Part shown: in pieces, positions 16,603 to 24,271 of the stretch | Layout: every line of letters starts with the position of its first letter | How positions within the stretch are numbered: position 1 is the stretch's first letter | Assembly: GCF_014858725.1 (NCBI RefSeq) | Contig: NZ_AQGV01000015.1 | Coordinates: forward strand, 930,001-994,000 | Length of the DNA: 64,000 nucleotides | Reading direction: 5' to 3' | Origin: Pseudoalteromonas aurantia 208 | GTDB taxonomy: Bacteria; Pseudomonadota; Gammaproteobacteria; Enterobacterales; Alteromonadaceae | The notes under the pieces: model-generated | What the model was told of the DNA's origin: nothing | The model's database searches: none | What the model saw: only the letters and a program-made list of their open reading frames with translations | Position numbers and translations under genes: made by a program

Positions 16603-18677
16603 GTTGAGTCTAACTCCGTTGGGGTCGTTTTATTTGCTACTTGGTGTATTTTGTTCGCCAGCAAAGAGGGAGTATTACAGCTATAAAGTATGTCGGGAGC
16701 CAAATAAACGCCGGTTTGCTGTTCTAATCTAAATAGGATCTCCATGGCCAATACCGAGTCTAGTCCGACATTAGCGAGAGAGTCTTTAGGTGATATTTGT
16801 GCACTTGCAACACCCGTTAGTTCAGTAACTTGGAGAATTAACCAGTGTTCAATATTGAGGGTATCTTTCAAGTTAAGCGTGTGCGAAGCGCTGGATTTTG
16901 GGTTAGAACTATGTCGTTGTTCTTGAAATTTAAAATGGAAATACGTATGCAACTCAGATTTCTCAAACGCCTGCTTAATTGCAATGCGTTGTAACTTACC
17001 TGATGAGGTGATCTTGATGGTTTTGCGGGGTAAAAACAGTATTTGGTCTGCTTTGACACCAAAACGATCAATTAATCGTGTGTTCAACGACGTAGTTAGT
17101 GCCTCAAAGTTGTCAATATTACGAGGCACCTCGATGGCCATCACCAATTGCTCATTCTGTTCATGCATGACCGAAAATGCAGCACTTCGGCAATTTTTTA
17201 ACTCAGGAAAAGCCAGAGATGCCTCATACTCAAGATCTTGAGGATAGAAATTGGCACCTCTGAGAATAATGACTTCTTTTAAGCGGCCAGTGATGAATAA
17301 TTCATCATTATCATAAAAACCGAGATCACCTGTACGATGAAATGTTTCGTCGTAGTTATCCAGTTGTAGGCCAAAGTTTGCGATGGTCCGAGCTTCATCT
17401 TGCCAATATCCTGGGCTTATGCTGCTGCCTTGTAGCCACACTTCCCCCACTTGCCCTTGTGCCACCTCAGAGTGTGAAATGGGGTCAACTACCTTAACAT
17501 TAAGAGAGTGATGTACAGTGCCGCTACTGACCAACCATTGACTGTGTTTCGCTTCAGCCGATGCTTGTTTTACAACACCGCGTTTAAGTAATGGTTCATC
17601 AACACACAGTTGTTTGTATTGGTGCCCATGAGGTTTCCCGCTTACCATGAGGGTTGCTTCAGCCATACCGTAACAGGGTAAAAAAGCATTGGCTTGTAGG
17701 CCGCATTGCGCAAATTTATCAAAAAACTGAGTAATGGTATGCGAATTTATAGGCTCAGCACCACAAAATAGATTCTCAAGCGATGATAAATCAAGCTCGG
17801 CTAATCTAGCTGGACGAATGTTTTTGAGTGCCAAGTCGAATGCAAAATTAGGCGCGCCCGTTGTGGTCGCCTTAAAATCAGTGACTGCCTTCAACCAAGT
17901 AAATTGGCTACGTAAAAATAAATCAGTTGGCATTAGTAGGGTTGGGTATCCGGTATAAACACCTTGCATAACACCACCGACTAGCCCCATATCATGATGG
18001 GGAGGAAGCCATAACATCATTCGAGTTTTGTCTTCTACGTGTCCGAAACTTTGGCGTATAAGTTCAGAATTTTCTAGGGTGTTTTGATTGGTAATGATGA
18101 CACCTTTAGGCTTACCTGTGGTGCCAGAGCTATATTGCAATAGGGCAATATCGGCATTATCAGTTTTGAACTCATGTAACCCAGGCGCATGCGTATTGGT
18201 ACAATCCTCGACCAATAACCAACGAACATGTTTATCAACAAGTTGTTCTTGCAGTAAGGGAAGGATCTCCCTATTAGTGATTATGATTGGGTTGCCTAAG
18301 TCACTAATCGCATAATCGAGTCGTTCAATTTGTAGCTGATTTTTAGGTGGGAAAGAAGGGACTGCAATAACCTTCGCGGCCATACATCCGTAAAAAGCAG
18401 ATACAAAATCAGCACCTTGTGGGAGCACAATGAGTGCTTGATCTTGTTCTGAGTTCACACATTTAGACAGCGAGAGCAATGTATGAGCTATTTGGCTTAT
18501 GGCCGTCGCGAGCGTTTTGTAATCATAGCTTACTGATTGCTCACCCTTCGCAGTTATAAACTGAAAAACTTCTTGGTCAGGCTTACTTAGTGCGTCCGAT
18601 GCGAGTAAATCAATCAAGCTATTTGCTTCACATTGTAAAAGGTCTCTTTTTGGAAAAAGAGGGTTCGAAGTTCCCAT
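16596..18677 (-). CDS. Fatty acyl-AMP ligase with C-terminal carrier domain (TamT-like)
   Basis: A 693-aa protein, first enzyme of the operon. Residues about 15-590 are a fatty acyl-AMP ligase: YSSGTTGKPKGV (about 182-193), LPPHHDMGLVGG, GAPNFAFDLALK, FLPCYGMAEATLMVSG and GRLKEVIILRGANFYPQD, the hallmarks that separate these ligases from CoA ligases. Residues about 605-685 are a carrier domain with Ser in ANVGLDSVLAME (about 638). It should activate a free fatty acid as acyl-AMP and transfer it to its own carrier domain without CoA. The same architecture starts alkylamine formation in tambjamine synthesis. The start ATG has an AGGA about 10 bases upstream. Confidence 0.88.
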   Translation of the reverse strand: MGTSNPLFPKRDLLQCEANSLIDLLASDALSKPDQEVFQFITAKGEQSVSYDYKTLATAISQIAHTLLSLSKCVNSEQDQALIVLPQGADFVSAFYGCMAAKVIAVPSFPPKNQLQIERLDYAISDLGNPIIITNREILPLLQEQLVDKHVRWLLVEDCTNTHAPGLHEFKTDNADIALLQYSSGTTGKPKGVIITNQNTLENSELIRQSFGHVEDKTRMMLWLPPHHDMGLVGGVMQGVYTGYPTLLMPTDLFLRSQFTWLKAVTDFKATTTGAPNFAFDLALKNIRPARLAELDLSSLENLFCGAEPINSHTITQFFDKFAQCGLQANAFLPCYGMAEATLMVSGKPHGHQYKQLCVDEPLLKRGVVKQASAEAKHSQWLVSSGTVHHSLNVKVVDPISHSEVAQGQVGEVWLQGSSISPGYWQDEARTIANFGLQLDNYDETFHRTGDLGFYDNDELFITGRLKEVIILRGANFYPQDLEYEASLAFPELKNCRSAAFSVMHEQNEQLVMAIEVPRNIDNFEALTTSLNTRLIDRFGVKADQILFLPRKTIKITSSGKLQRIAIKQAFEKSELHTYFHFKFQEQRHSSNPKSSASHTLNLKDTLNIEHWLILQVTELTGVASAQISPKDSLANVGLDSVLAMEILFRLEQQTGVYLAPDILYSCNTPSLLANKIHQVANKTTPTELDSTC

Positions 18678-18784
18678 GCTACATAATCCTTTTTGCTTTA
18701 CTTGGTTACATAATTGAACATAAATGTGAAAGAAGTGTGTAGAAATGTTAAATATTAACTCGGATTAATGGGTTTTTATTAACA

Positions 18785-18859
18785 TTAAGTTAACTCTTGT
18801 GGGCGAATATTTTCGGTTTTTGGTGATTTTTTAGCAACTTTGTTGATAGTGCGTTTCAT
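18785..18859 (-). CDS. Possible 24-aa leader peptide upstream of the biosynthetic operon
   Basis: A short frame on the same strand as the biosynthetic operon, ending about 107 bp before its first gene. It encodes a lysine-rich peptide starting MKRTINKVAKKSPKTENI and ending in PQELT. An AGGA lies about 7 bases before the ATG. I do not recognise it. It could be a leader involved in attenuation, a small regulator, or chance. It is supported only by the ribosome-binding site and placement. Confidence 0.3.
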   Translation of the reverse strand: MKRTINKVAKKSPKTENIRPQELT

Positions 18860-19175
18860 TACTGTTCCTGTGATAGATGTATATTTGTCGTCTTTTTGAA
18901 CAGGTGGATTCAGGTAGGGTGATTTTATTTTAAGTTAAAACAATAATTTAAAATTTAATTTTAAATGGCTTTCGATTGCTTCCTTGGTGGGGGCGGGATT
19001 GTTGTGAATTTTGATGACGTGGATACTCTATTCTTAATTTTAATAAATTAAATAAGTCATGAAAATAATTTGTATTGGGTTTAGTTCCCATTATTGCTGC
19101 ATAATGCGCAATATTTGATCACTATCATTTAGATCACGTTTTACTGTGTTGAGTGAACAGGACTTAACAGTAGTA

Positions 19176-19213
19176 AAAGTGTCCATGCGGACACTTTGAA
19201 CTGTCCGCGGACA
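19176..19213 (+). promoter_or_regulatory. Tandem palindromes, probable activator sites
   Basis: Two inverted repeats. The first (19176-19197) has perfect 9-bp arms AAAGTGTCC and GGACACTTT around a 4-bp spacer. The second (19202-19213) is the perfect palindrome TGTCCGCGGACA. They share the TGTCC/GGACA half-site and their centres are 21 bp apart, two helical turns. They sit about 60-80 bp upstream of a sigma54-like promoter, the usual place for enhancer sites of NtrC-type regulators. The regulator encoded at 24272 is the obvious candidate to bind them. Confidence 0.75.
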
Positions 19214-19266
19214 ATAAATACCACTCATTAAAATTAAAACTCCTTTATAATCAGGTGTTTATTTTT

Positions 19267-19282
19267 TGGCATGATATTCGGA
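19267..19282 (+). promoter_or_regulatory. Sigma54-like promoter (-24/-12) for the efflux operon
   Basis: The sequence TGGCATGATATTCGGA fits the sigma54 pattern TGGCACG-N4-TTGCA with a good -24 element and a weak -12 element (T and G kept, C replaced by G). It lies about 60 bp downstream of the tandem palindromes and about 140 bp upstream of the adaptor gene. A sigma54 promoter is expected because the operon encodes an NtrC-type activator. Confidence 0.55.
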
Positions 19283-19319
19283 TAGTAAAAGGAAAGTCAG
19301 ATTATTTAAAGAGTACAAG

Positions 19320-19427
19320 ATGTTGTTAACGAGTGCGTTTCTAATTTCTCCAGTAATTATGTTTATTGCTGTTGCTTTGGTCACCCTATGTGAAGCAATG
19401 AGTACTGTTGTAAGGAGAAGAAAATGA
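19320..19427 (+). CDS. Possible 35-aa single-helix membrane peptide
   Basis: A 35-codon frame starting MLLTSAFLISPVIMF and ending STVVRRRK. It is one hydrophobic helix followed by a basic tail, the pattern of a small inner-membrane peptide with the C-terminus inside. Its stop TGA overlaps the ATG of the adaptor gene (ATGA), so the two could be translationally coupled. The last codons also contain the adaptor's AGGAG ribosome-binding site. Only a weak AAGAG precedes its own start. It follows the putative sigma54 promoter by about 40 bp. It could instead be chance coding in a leader. Confidence 0.4.
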   Translation: MLLTSAFLISPVIMFIAVALVTLCEAMSTVVRRRK

Positions 19428-20686
19428 TAAAAGACACCAGTGGACAAGATAAGCCCGTTCAAGTGAGCAAATCATCACATGTTAAAAAAGGCTTATTGGG
19501 CGTTGCATTACTTTTGGGGATTGCAGTATCTGCCAATGCAGTGATTAATACCAGTAATGCACAGTTATCTTTAGCGAAAAGTAGCTTAAACATTGCGAAA
19601 GTGACTGTGGGTAATTTTGTCAGAGATGTTGCGGCAACGGGGTTTGTGGTTGCTGCGAATGCGCCACAAGCATATAGTCCAGAGCAAGGCTTTGTCACAC
19701 TCAAAGTGAAAGCTGGAGACTCAGTTAAACTCGGGCAGACTCTGGCGTTAGTAGACAGCCCTGAATTGGAAAATATATTAAAACAACAACAATCAGAGTT
19801 ACTCCGTCTTCATGGAGAGCTGTCACGTCGTGAATTAGAAGCCAGACGAGATACGCTAGCACTGAACAAGGCATTAGATTTGGCAAAAGTTGAATTAACG
19901 GCGGCCCAACGCGAAAATAGACGTGCACAACTGTCTATTAAGCAAAGCCTTATTAGCCAAATTGATTTGGAACAAGCACAAGATGAGTTAGCAAGAGCTG
20001 AACTTACCTTTCATCATGCAGTTAAAGAAGCGGAGATCACAAAAGACACTTTGGCGTTTGAATTAGAGTCAGCAAAAAATACCGTAGCACAACAGCAGCT
20101 CGCGGTGGATGAGTTAATTCGTAAAGTTAATAACTTAGATGTGAAAGCAAGTGTTGCAGGTATTGTGGGCAACTTGTTAGTACAACCTAAATCAGCCGTA
20201 TCAAAAAACCAAGCATTAATGACGTTAGTAGATTTAAGTGCCTTTGAGGCGCAGTTGCAAGTACCCGAAAGCTATGCAAATGAATTAGGCCTCGGTATGG
20301 ATGTAGCGTTGAAAATTGGCGGTAAAGATGTGATGGGCAAATTGTCAGCTATTTCTCCTGAGGTTAACGATCGGGAGGTCACTACTCGCGTTCGTTTTTC
20401 TCAAGAACACATCAGCAATATTCGGCAGAACCAACGGTTATCAGCAAGGATCATATTGGAAAATAAAGAAGACGTATTGATGATCCGTAGAGGCGCATTT
20501 TTAGATGCTGGAGGTCATGTTGCTTATAAAGTCGAAGGTGATACTGCAAAACGTATGTCAATTAACACCGGCGCGACGAGTATCCGCAGCGTAGAAGTAC
20601 TCGATGGTTTGCGTTTAGGCGATGAAGTGATTGTGTCAAATTATGCCCAGTTTAAAAAAGCAAATACGGTGTTGCTACGAGAGTAA
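19424..20686 (+). CDS. HlyD/MacA-family periplasmic adaptor
   Basis: A 420-aa membrane-fusion protein. An N-terminal anchor helix lies near residues 22-42 (GLLGVALLLGIAVSANAVI). After it come the first lipoyl half (PEQGFVTLKVKAGDSVKLGQ), a long coiled coil (about 115-225, rich in E, L and Q), the second lipoyl half (VKASVAGIVGNLLVQPKSAV) and a beta-barrel region. It should link the inner-membrane permeases encoded downstream to an outer-membrane channel, for which no gene is seen nearby. AAGGAG precedes the start. The gene is separated from the ATPase gene by an inserted repeat element. Confidence 0.88.
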   Translation: MIKDTSGQDKPVQVSKSSHVKKGLLGVALLLGIAVSANAVINTSNAQLSLAKSSLNIAKVTVGNFVRDVAATGFVVAANAPQAYSPEQGFVTLKVKAGDSVKLGQTLALVDSPELENILKQQQSELLRLHGELSRRELEARRDTLALNKALDLAKVELTAAQRENRRAQLSIKQSLISQIDLEQAQDELARAELTFHHAVKEAEITKDTLAFELESAKNTVAQQQLAVDELIRKVNNLDVKASVAGIVGNLLVQPKSAVSKNQALMTLVDLSAFEAQLQVPESYANELGLGMDVALKIGGKDVMGKLSAISPEVNDREVTTRVRFSQEHISNIRQNQRLSARIILENKEDVLMIRRGAFLDAGGHVAYKVEGDTAKRMSINTGATSIRSVEVLDGLRLGDEVIVSNYAQFKKANTVLLRE

Positions 20687-20694
20687 CTCTACTT

Positions 20695-20887
20695 AACCTC
20701 AGGTTTGGATAAGGGTTTTGGAATAGAAAATGTTTTATAAACAAACTTACGTACAACCCAATGATGATATTTTGTTCAGTATCAAGGCGCTTTTATGCAG
20801 TAATAGCGAGCTATTACAAATAAAAGCAACGCCGAGAGTGAGAAAAATAGCTTTATAGGGCAAATTCGCTTATCCAGAACTGAGGTT
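20695..20887 (+). repeat. 193-bp inverted-repeat element (MITE-like), copy 1
   Basis: Starts AACCTCAG and ends CTGAGGTT, with inner terminal similarity TTTGGATAAG against CTTATCCAGA. It is flanked by ACTT on both sides, a 4-bp target duplication. It has no coding frame of note. Two further copies lie in the window. This copy sits in the spacer between the adaptor and ATPase genes of the efflux operon. Confidence 0.9.
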
Positions 20888-20953
20888 ACTTAGCAACCCT
20901 GTTTTAAATCAAATATTCAAATTGTAGAACAATAAAAATTATTAGGAACAAAC

Positions 20954-21658
20954 ATGTTAAATATGAATGGTATAAGCAAAGTGTATCAAACAGAAATGGT
21001 GCAAACTCATGCCTTGCGAGACTTTGATTTGCAAGTTAATGAAGGGGAATTTATTGCAGTAACGGGGCCTTCAGGCTCAGGTAAAACGACCTTTTTAAAT
21101 ATTGCCGGTGTACTGGAGCCGTTTACACAAGGCCAGTATTTACTTGATGGTGTAGATATTGGCAAGCTAAATGACAATCAACGTGCTGATATTAGGAACC
21201 AAAAAATAGGTTATATTTTTCAGGGGTTTAATTTAATACCAGACTTAAACTTGTATGAAAATGTTGAAGTGCCATTACGTTATAGAGGCATTAAAGCTGC
21301 CGAGAGAAAGCGTCGAATTGAATCGAGTTTAGAGCAAGTAGGTTTAGCGAGCAGAGCGAAACATTTACCGCAGCAGCTATCAGGCGGTCAGCAGCAAAGA
21401 GTAGCTATAGCTCGCGCATTAGCGGGTAAACCACGTTTTTTATTGGCAGATGAACCAACCGGTAACCTAGACAGTTTAATGGCTCGGCAAGTAATGGAAC
21501 TCCTAGAACAAATTAACCGCGATGGGGCGACCATCGTCATGGTAACACATGATCCGGAGCTTGCTCGTCGAGCGCCAAGGAATATTCAAGTTGTTGATGG
21601 TCAAATCGCGGATTTTTCTCTTTATCAGGGAAATCCAGCAGCAGTTGTTGGAGCGTAA
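20954..21658 (+). CDS. MacB/LolD-type ABC ATPase
   Basis: A 234-aa ATPase with Walker A GPSGSGKTT, the Q-loop in GYIFQGFNLIPDL, signature LSGGQQQRVAIARAL, Walker B FLLADEPTGNLDS and the H-loop in MVTHD. The start has an AGGAAC about 6 bases upstream. It ends 2 bp before the first permease gene. With the adaptor and two permeases it forms a tripartite-type efflux system of the MacAB class. MacB proteins normally fuse ATPase and permease; here they are separate and the permeases are two different proteins. Confidence 0.92.
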   Translation: MLNMNGISKVYQTEMVQTHALRDFDLQVNEGEFIAVTGPSGSGKTTFLNIAGVLEPFTQGQYLLDGVDIGKLNDNQRADIRNQKIGYIFQGFNLIPDLNLYENVEVPLRYRGIKAAERKRRIESSLEQVGLASRAKHLPQQLSGGQQQRVAIARALAGKPRFLLADEPTGNLDSLMARQVMELLEQINRDGATIVMVTHDPELARRAPRNIQVVDGQIADFSLYQGNPAAVVGA

Positions 21659-21660
21659 TT

Positions 21661-22974
21661 ATGTTTTTTCATTATGTTGATTTAAGTTGGCGAAGTTTGA
21701 AGCGTACACCGATGGTGAGTTTACTGATGGTGATAGCCATAGCTGTGGGAATTGGCATCACGATGACGAGCCTCTCGGTTTACCACATGATGTCAGCAGA
21801 TCCGATCCCGAGCAAAAGTACACAATTACATCACGTTCAATTACAAACGATGGATGACGGTCGCGATTGGTGGTCGGATGATAATATGCCTTATCAAGTT
21901 ACTTATCCGGATGCGATAAATTTATTAAATGCAGACTTACCCTATCGTCGAACCGCAATGATTGCAGCAGGGTTTGCGGTACATGTGGATGATAGCGATA
22001 TGAAACCCTTTCTAGAGCGAGCACGGGTCGCCAATGCAGATCTTTTTTCCATGTTTAATTTGGAATTTATTTACGGAAGTGCCTGGACGCGAAACGATGA
22101 AGACTCGCAAGCATCGGTGGTGGTTATTTCACAAAGTTTGAATGACACACTGTTTCAAGGTGAAAATTCGGTTGGTAAAACAATCAACTTGGATGGTATG
22201 ACGGTACGTATTGTGGGTGTTATTAAGGATTGGCCAACCTACGTCAAGTATTATGACCTGAATAACGGGGCATTTCGGGACCCTGAGCACATATTTTTAC
22301 CATTTAGCTTAATTGCACCAAATGAAATCATTACTTGGGGGAATAGTAATGGTTGGAAAGCGGAGAATGTCAGAGGCTTTCAAGATAAACTCAAATCAGA
22401 ACAGTTTTGGGTACAGTTTTGGGTTGATTTACCTACAGACGAAGATGAGTTGGCATATGGGCAATTTTTAATGTCGTATATGGCCGAGCAGCAGAAACTA
22501 GGTCGGTTTGCCCGGAAAGAGTTGGATTTTGCATTACGTGACGTTAAGCAAATGATGGTGTATCGCGAAGTGGTTAATGAAGATAATAAAATATTGGTGA
22601 TGCTGAGCTTTATGTTTTTAGCTGTTTGTCTTGCCAATATACTCGGACTGCTGCTGGCGAAGTTTTTACGACGCGCACCTGAAGTTGGTGTAAGGCGTGC
22701 ACTTGGGGCAAGTAAGACACAGGTATTTATTCAGCATTTAGTGGAGGTAGGGTTACTTGGTGTAATAGGAGGAATACTCGGTATTTTCATTGCACAAGCT
22801 GGCTTATGGGGAATGCGAAAAAGCAATGATGCGTACACGGTGATTGCAGATATGGATTTAACTATGTTGCTTTCAGCCCCAGCCATTGCTGTAAGTGTCT
22901 GTATTTTAGCTGGCCTTTACCCGGCATGGTTAGTATGTCGAACCACACCAGCCACTTACCTTAAAAGTCAATAA
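21661..22974 (+). CDS. MacB-like FtsX permease
   Basis: A 437-aa permease with a first transmembrane helix near residues 20-40, a periplasmic domain (about 45-310) and three C-terminal helices. The motif RRAPEVGVRRALGASKTQVF is diagnostic of the MacB/FtsX family. It lies 2 bp after the ATPase gene and 9 bp before the second permease gene. The two permeases presumably form a heterodimer. The general role is efflux of an antibiotic-like or peptide-like compound, powered by conformational coupling across the periplasm. The compound is not known. Confidence 0.88.
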   Translation: MFFHYVDLSWRSLKRTPMVSLLMVIAIAVGIGITMTSLSVYHMMSADPIPSKSTQLHHVQLQTMDDGRDWWSDDNMPYQVTYPDAINLLNADLPYRRTAMIAAGFAVHVDDSDMKPFLERARVANADLFSMFNLEFIYGSAWTRNDEDSQASVVVISQSLNDTLFQGENSVGKTINLDGMTVRIVGVIKDWPTYVKYYDLNNGAFRDPEHIFLPFSLIAPNEIITWGNSNGWKAENVRGFQDKLKSEQFWVQFWVDLPTDEDELAYGQFLMSYMAEQQKLGRFARKELDFALRDVKQMMVYREVVNEDNKILVMLSFMFLAVCLANILGLLLAKFLRRAPEVGVRRALGASKTQVFIQHLVEVGLLGVIGGILGIFIAQAGLWGMRKSNDAYTVIADMDLTMLLSAPAIAVSVCILAGLYPAWLVCRTTPATYLKSQ

Positions 22975-22983
22975 GGACCCATT

Positions 22984-24189
22984 ATGTTTGAATTTAGACC
23001 CATTATTAACGCATTGCTGCGTGCTAAGTCTGGTGCGATCTTATTACTAATGCAGATTGCGATTACCACCGCCATTGTTAGCAATGCCGCCTTTATTATT
23101 AACGATCGTATTGCGTACTTAGAGCAAGAAACTGGATTACCTGAACAAGATCTTTTTCAATTTAATATGATGATTTTTGGGAAAAATATTGATTTAGCAA
23201 AACAGATTGAAGTTGATGAAAGCTTGTTGCGCAGCATACCAGGCGTGATTGATGCAGTGTACATTAATGCAGTACCACTGTCGGGCGGTGGTTCAGGGGG
23301 GAGCTATAATTTACTGCCCTCAAACGAAAAATCTCCGTCGATAAATGCCTCCTATTTTAGAGCTGATAGCCATGTGTTAAATACACTCGGGGTGGAACTG
23401 GTCGCTGGACGAGATTTAAATGAATCAGATGTAATGGTCACCTCTGATGTAAGTGAATTGCCTAAAGTCGCTTTAGTAACCCAAGCAATGCATGACGAAA
23501 TGTTTCCACAAGGGAGCGGTCTTGGTAAAACCATTTATCGTCGAGATAATGCGATAAAAATTGTAGGCATTATTAAACTTTTAAAAGGGCCGTGGTTACA
23601 AGATGAAAGAAGAGACCGTTCACTTATTTTTCCACAAGTTCGACCAAGCAGTTTTCAAAAGTTTTTGATTAGAACAGAGCCCAATGAAAGAGCTGCAGTG
23701 ATGCGCCGAATTGAAGATGTTTTACTTGCGGAGTATCCTGATAGAGTCATTGACGTGATCAAAGGCTTAGATCAATTAAAGGCGGAATATGTGGCCGAGG
23801 ATACTCTGATGGTTCGCATGTTAATGGTGCTTATAACGGTGTTAGTTTTGATAACAGCGTTAGGGATCTTTGGTTTAACCCTATTTAATATCAATAAACG
23901 ATTAAAGCAGATAGGGACTCGACGCGCACTTGGCGCAAGAAAATCCGCGATAATACGGTATTTCTTAGTAGAAAACACATTAATATGCTCTGTGGGAGTT
24001 GTATTGGGGAGTGCGGGTGCGCTGTGGATGGGGGCGAAGTTAATGGCGTTATTTTCATTACCCTCGTTATCAGTGTCTTACGTTATTGTAACGGGCGCAT
24101 TCGTTATTTTGATGAGTTTATTTGCTGTCATTGGGCCAGCCAAACGCGCAGCAGATATATCCCCTAGCATTGCCACGAGAAGTATATAA
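22984..24189 (+). CDS. MacB-like FtsX permease
   Basis: A 401-aa second permease with the same topology: a helix near 17-37, a periplasmic domain and helices near 280, 325 and 370. The motif NKRLKQIGTRRALGARKSAI marks the FtsX domain. Its periplasmic domain differs from that of the neighbouring permease. The next gene, encoding the regulator, starts 82 bp downstream after an inverted repeat, so the regulators may be partly uncoupled from the transporter genes. Confidence 0.87.
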   Translation: MFEFRPIINALLRAKSGAILLLMQIAITTAIVSNAAFIINDRIAYLEQETGLPEQDLFQFNMMIFGKNIDLAKQIEVDESLLRSIPGVIDAVYINAVPLSGGGSGGSYNLLPSNEKSPSINASYFRADSHVLNTLGVELVAGRDLNESDVMVTSDVSELPKVALVTQAMHDEMFPQGSGLGKTIYRRDNAIKIVGIIKLLKGPWLQDERRDRSLIFPQVRPSSFQKFLIRTEPNERAAVMRRIEDVLLAEYPDRVIDVIKGLDQLKAEYVAEDTLMVRMLMVLITVLVLITALGIFGLTLFNINKRLKQIGTRRALGARKSAIIRYFLVENTLICSVGVVLGSAGALWMGAKLMALFSLPSLSVSYVIVTGAFVILMSLFAVIGPAKRAADISPSIATRSI

Positions 24190-24230
24190 TTATTCTTTAT
24201 TTATTAGTTGTTTAGCATAATTAACCAACA

Positions 24231-24256
24231 TGTTACACTGCATCAGCGGTGTAACA
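24231..24256 (+). promoter_or_regulatory. Inverted repeat before the response regulator gene
   Basis: Perfect 8-bp arms TGTTACAC and GTGTAACA around a 10-bp centre that can pair further (GC with GC). It lies 15 bp upstream of the regulator start. It has no T-run, so it is a poor terminator. It could be an operator, an mRNA hairpin that tunes regulator expression, or a processing site. Confidence 0.4.
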
Positions 24257-24271
24257 TAAAAGAAGAAAAAG

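Larger units (their letters stand above)
18678..19319. promoter_or_regulatory. Divergent control region between biosynthetic and efflux operons
   Basis: An AT-rich spacer that separates two divergent operons. It holds a possible 24-aa leader ORF on the minus strand, two palindromes 21 bp apart and a sigma54-like promoter for the plus strand. These are listed separately. I could not pick a convincing promoter for the minus strand. Confidence 0.7.

Noticed and set aside
1..18677. Calling the cluster a prodigiosin or tambjamine cluster
   Set aside because: Several enzyme types match, but the methyltransferase, final condensing enzyme and other pathway-specific genes are absent and a Rieske oxygenase is added. 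The match is to an enzyme toolkit, not to the full pathway.
19259..19462. A 67-aa frame on the minus strand
   Set aside because: It runs through the sigma54-like promoter and the start of the adaptor gene on the other strand, with no ribosome-binding site or protein-like features.
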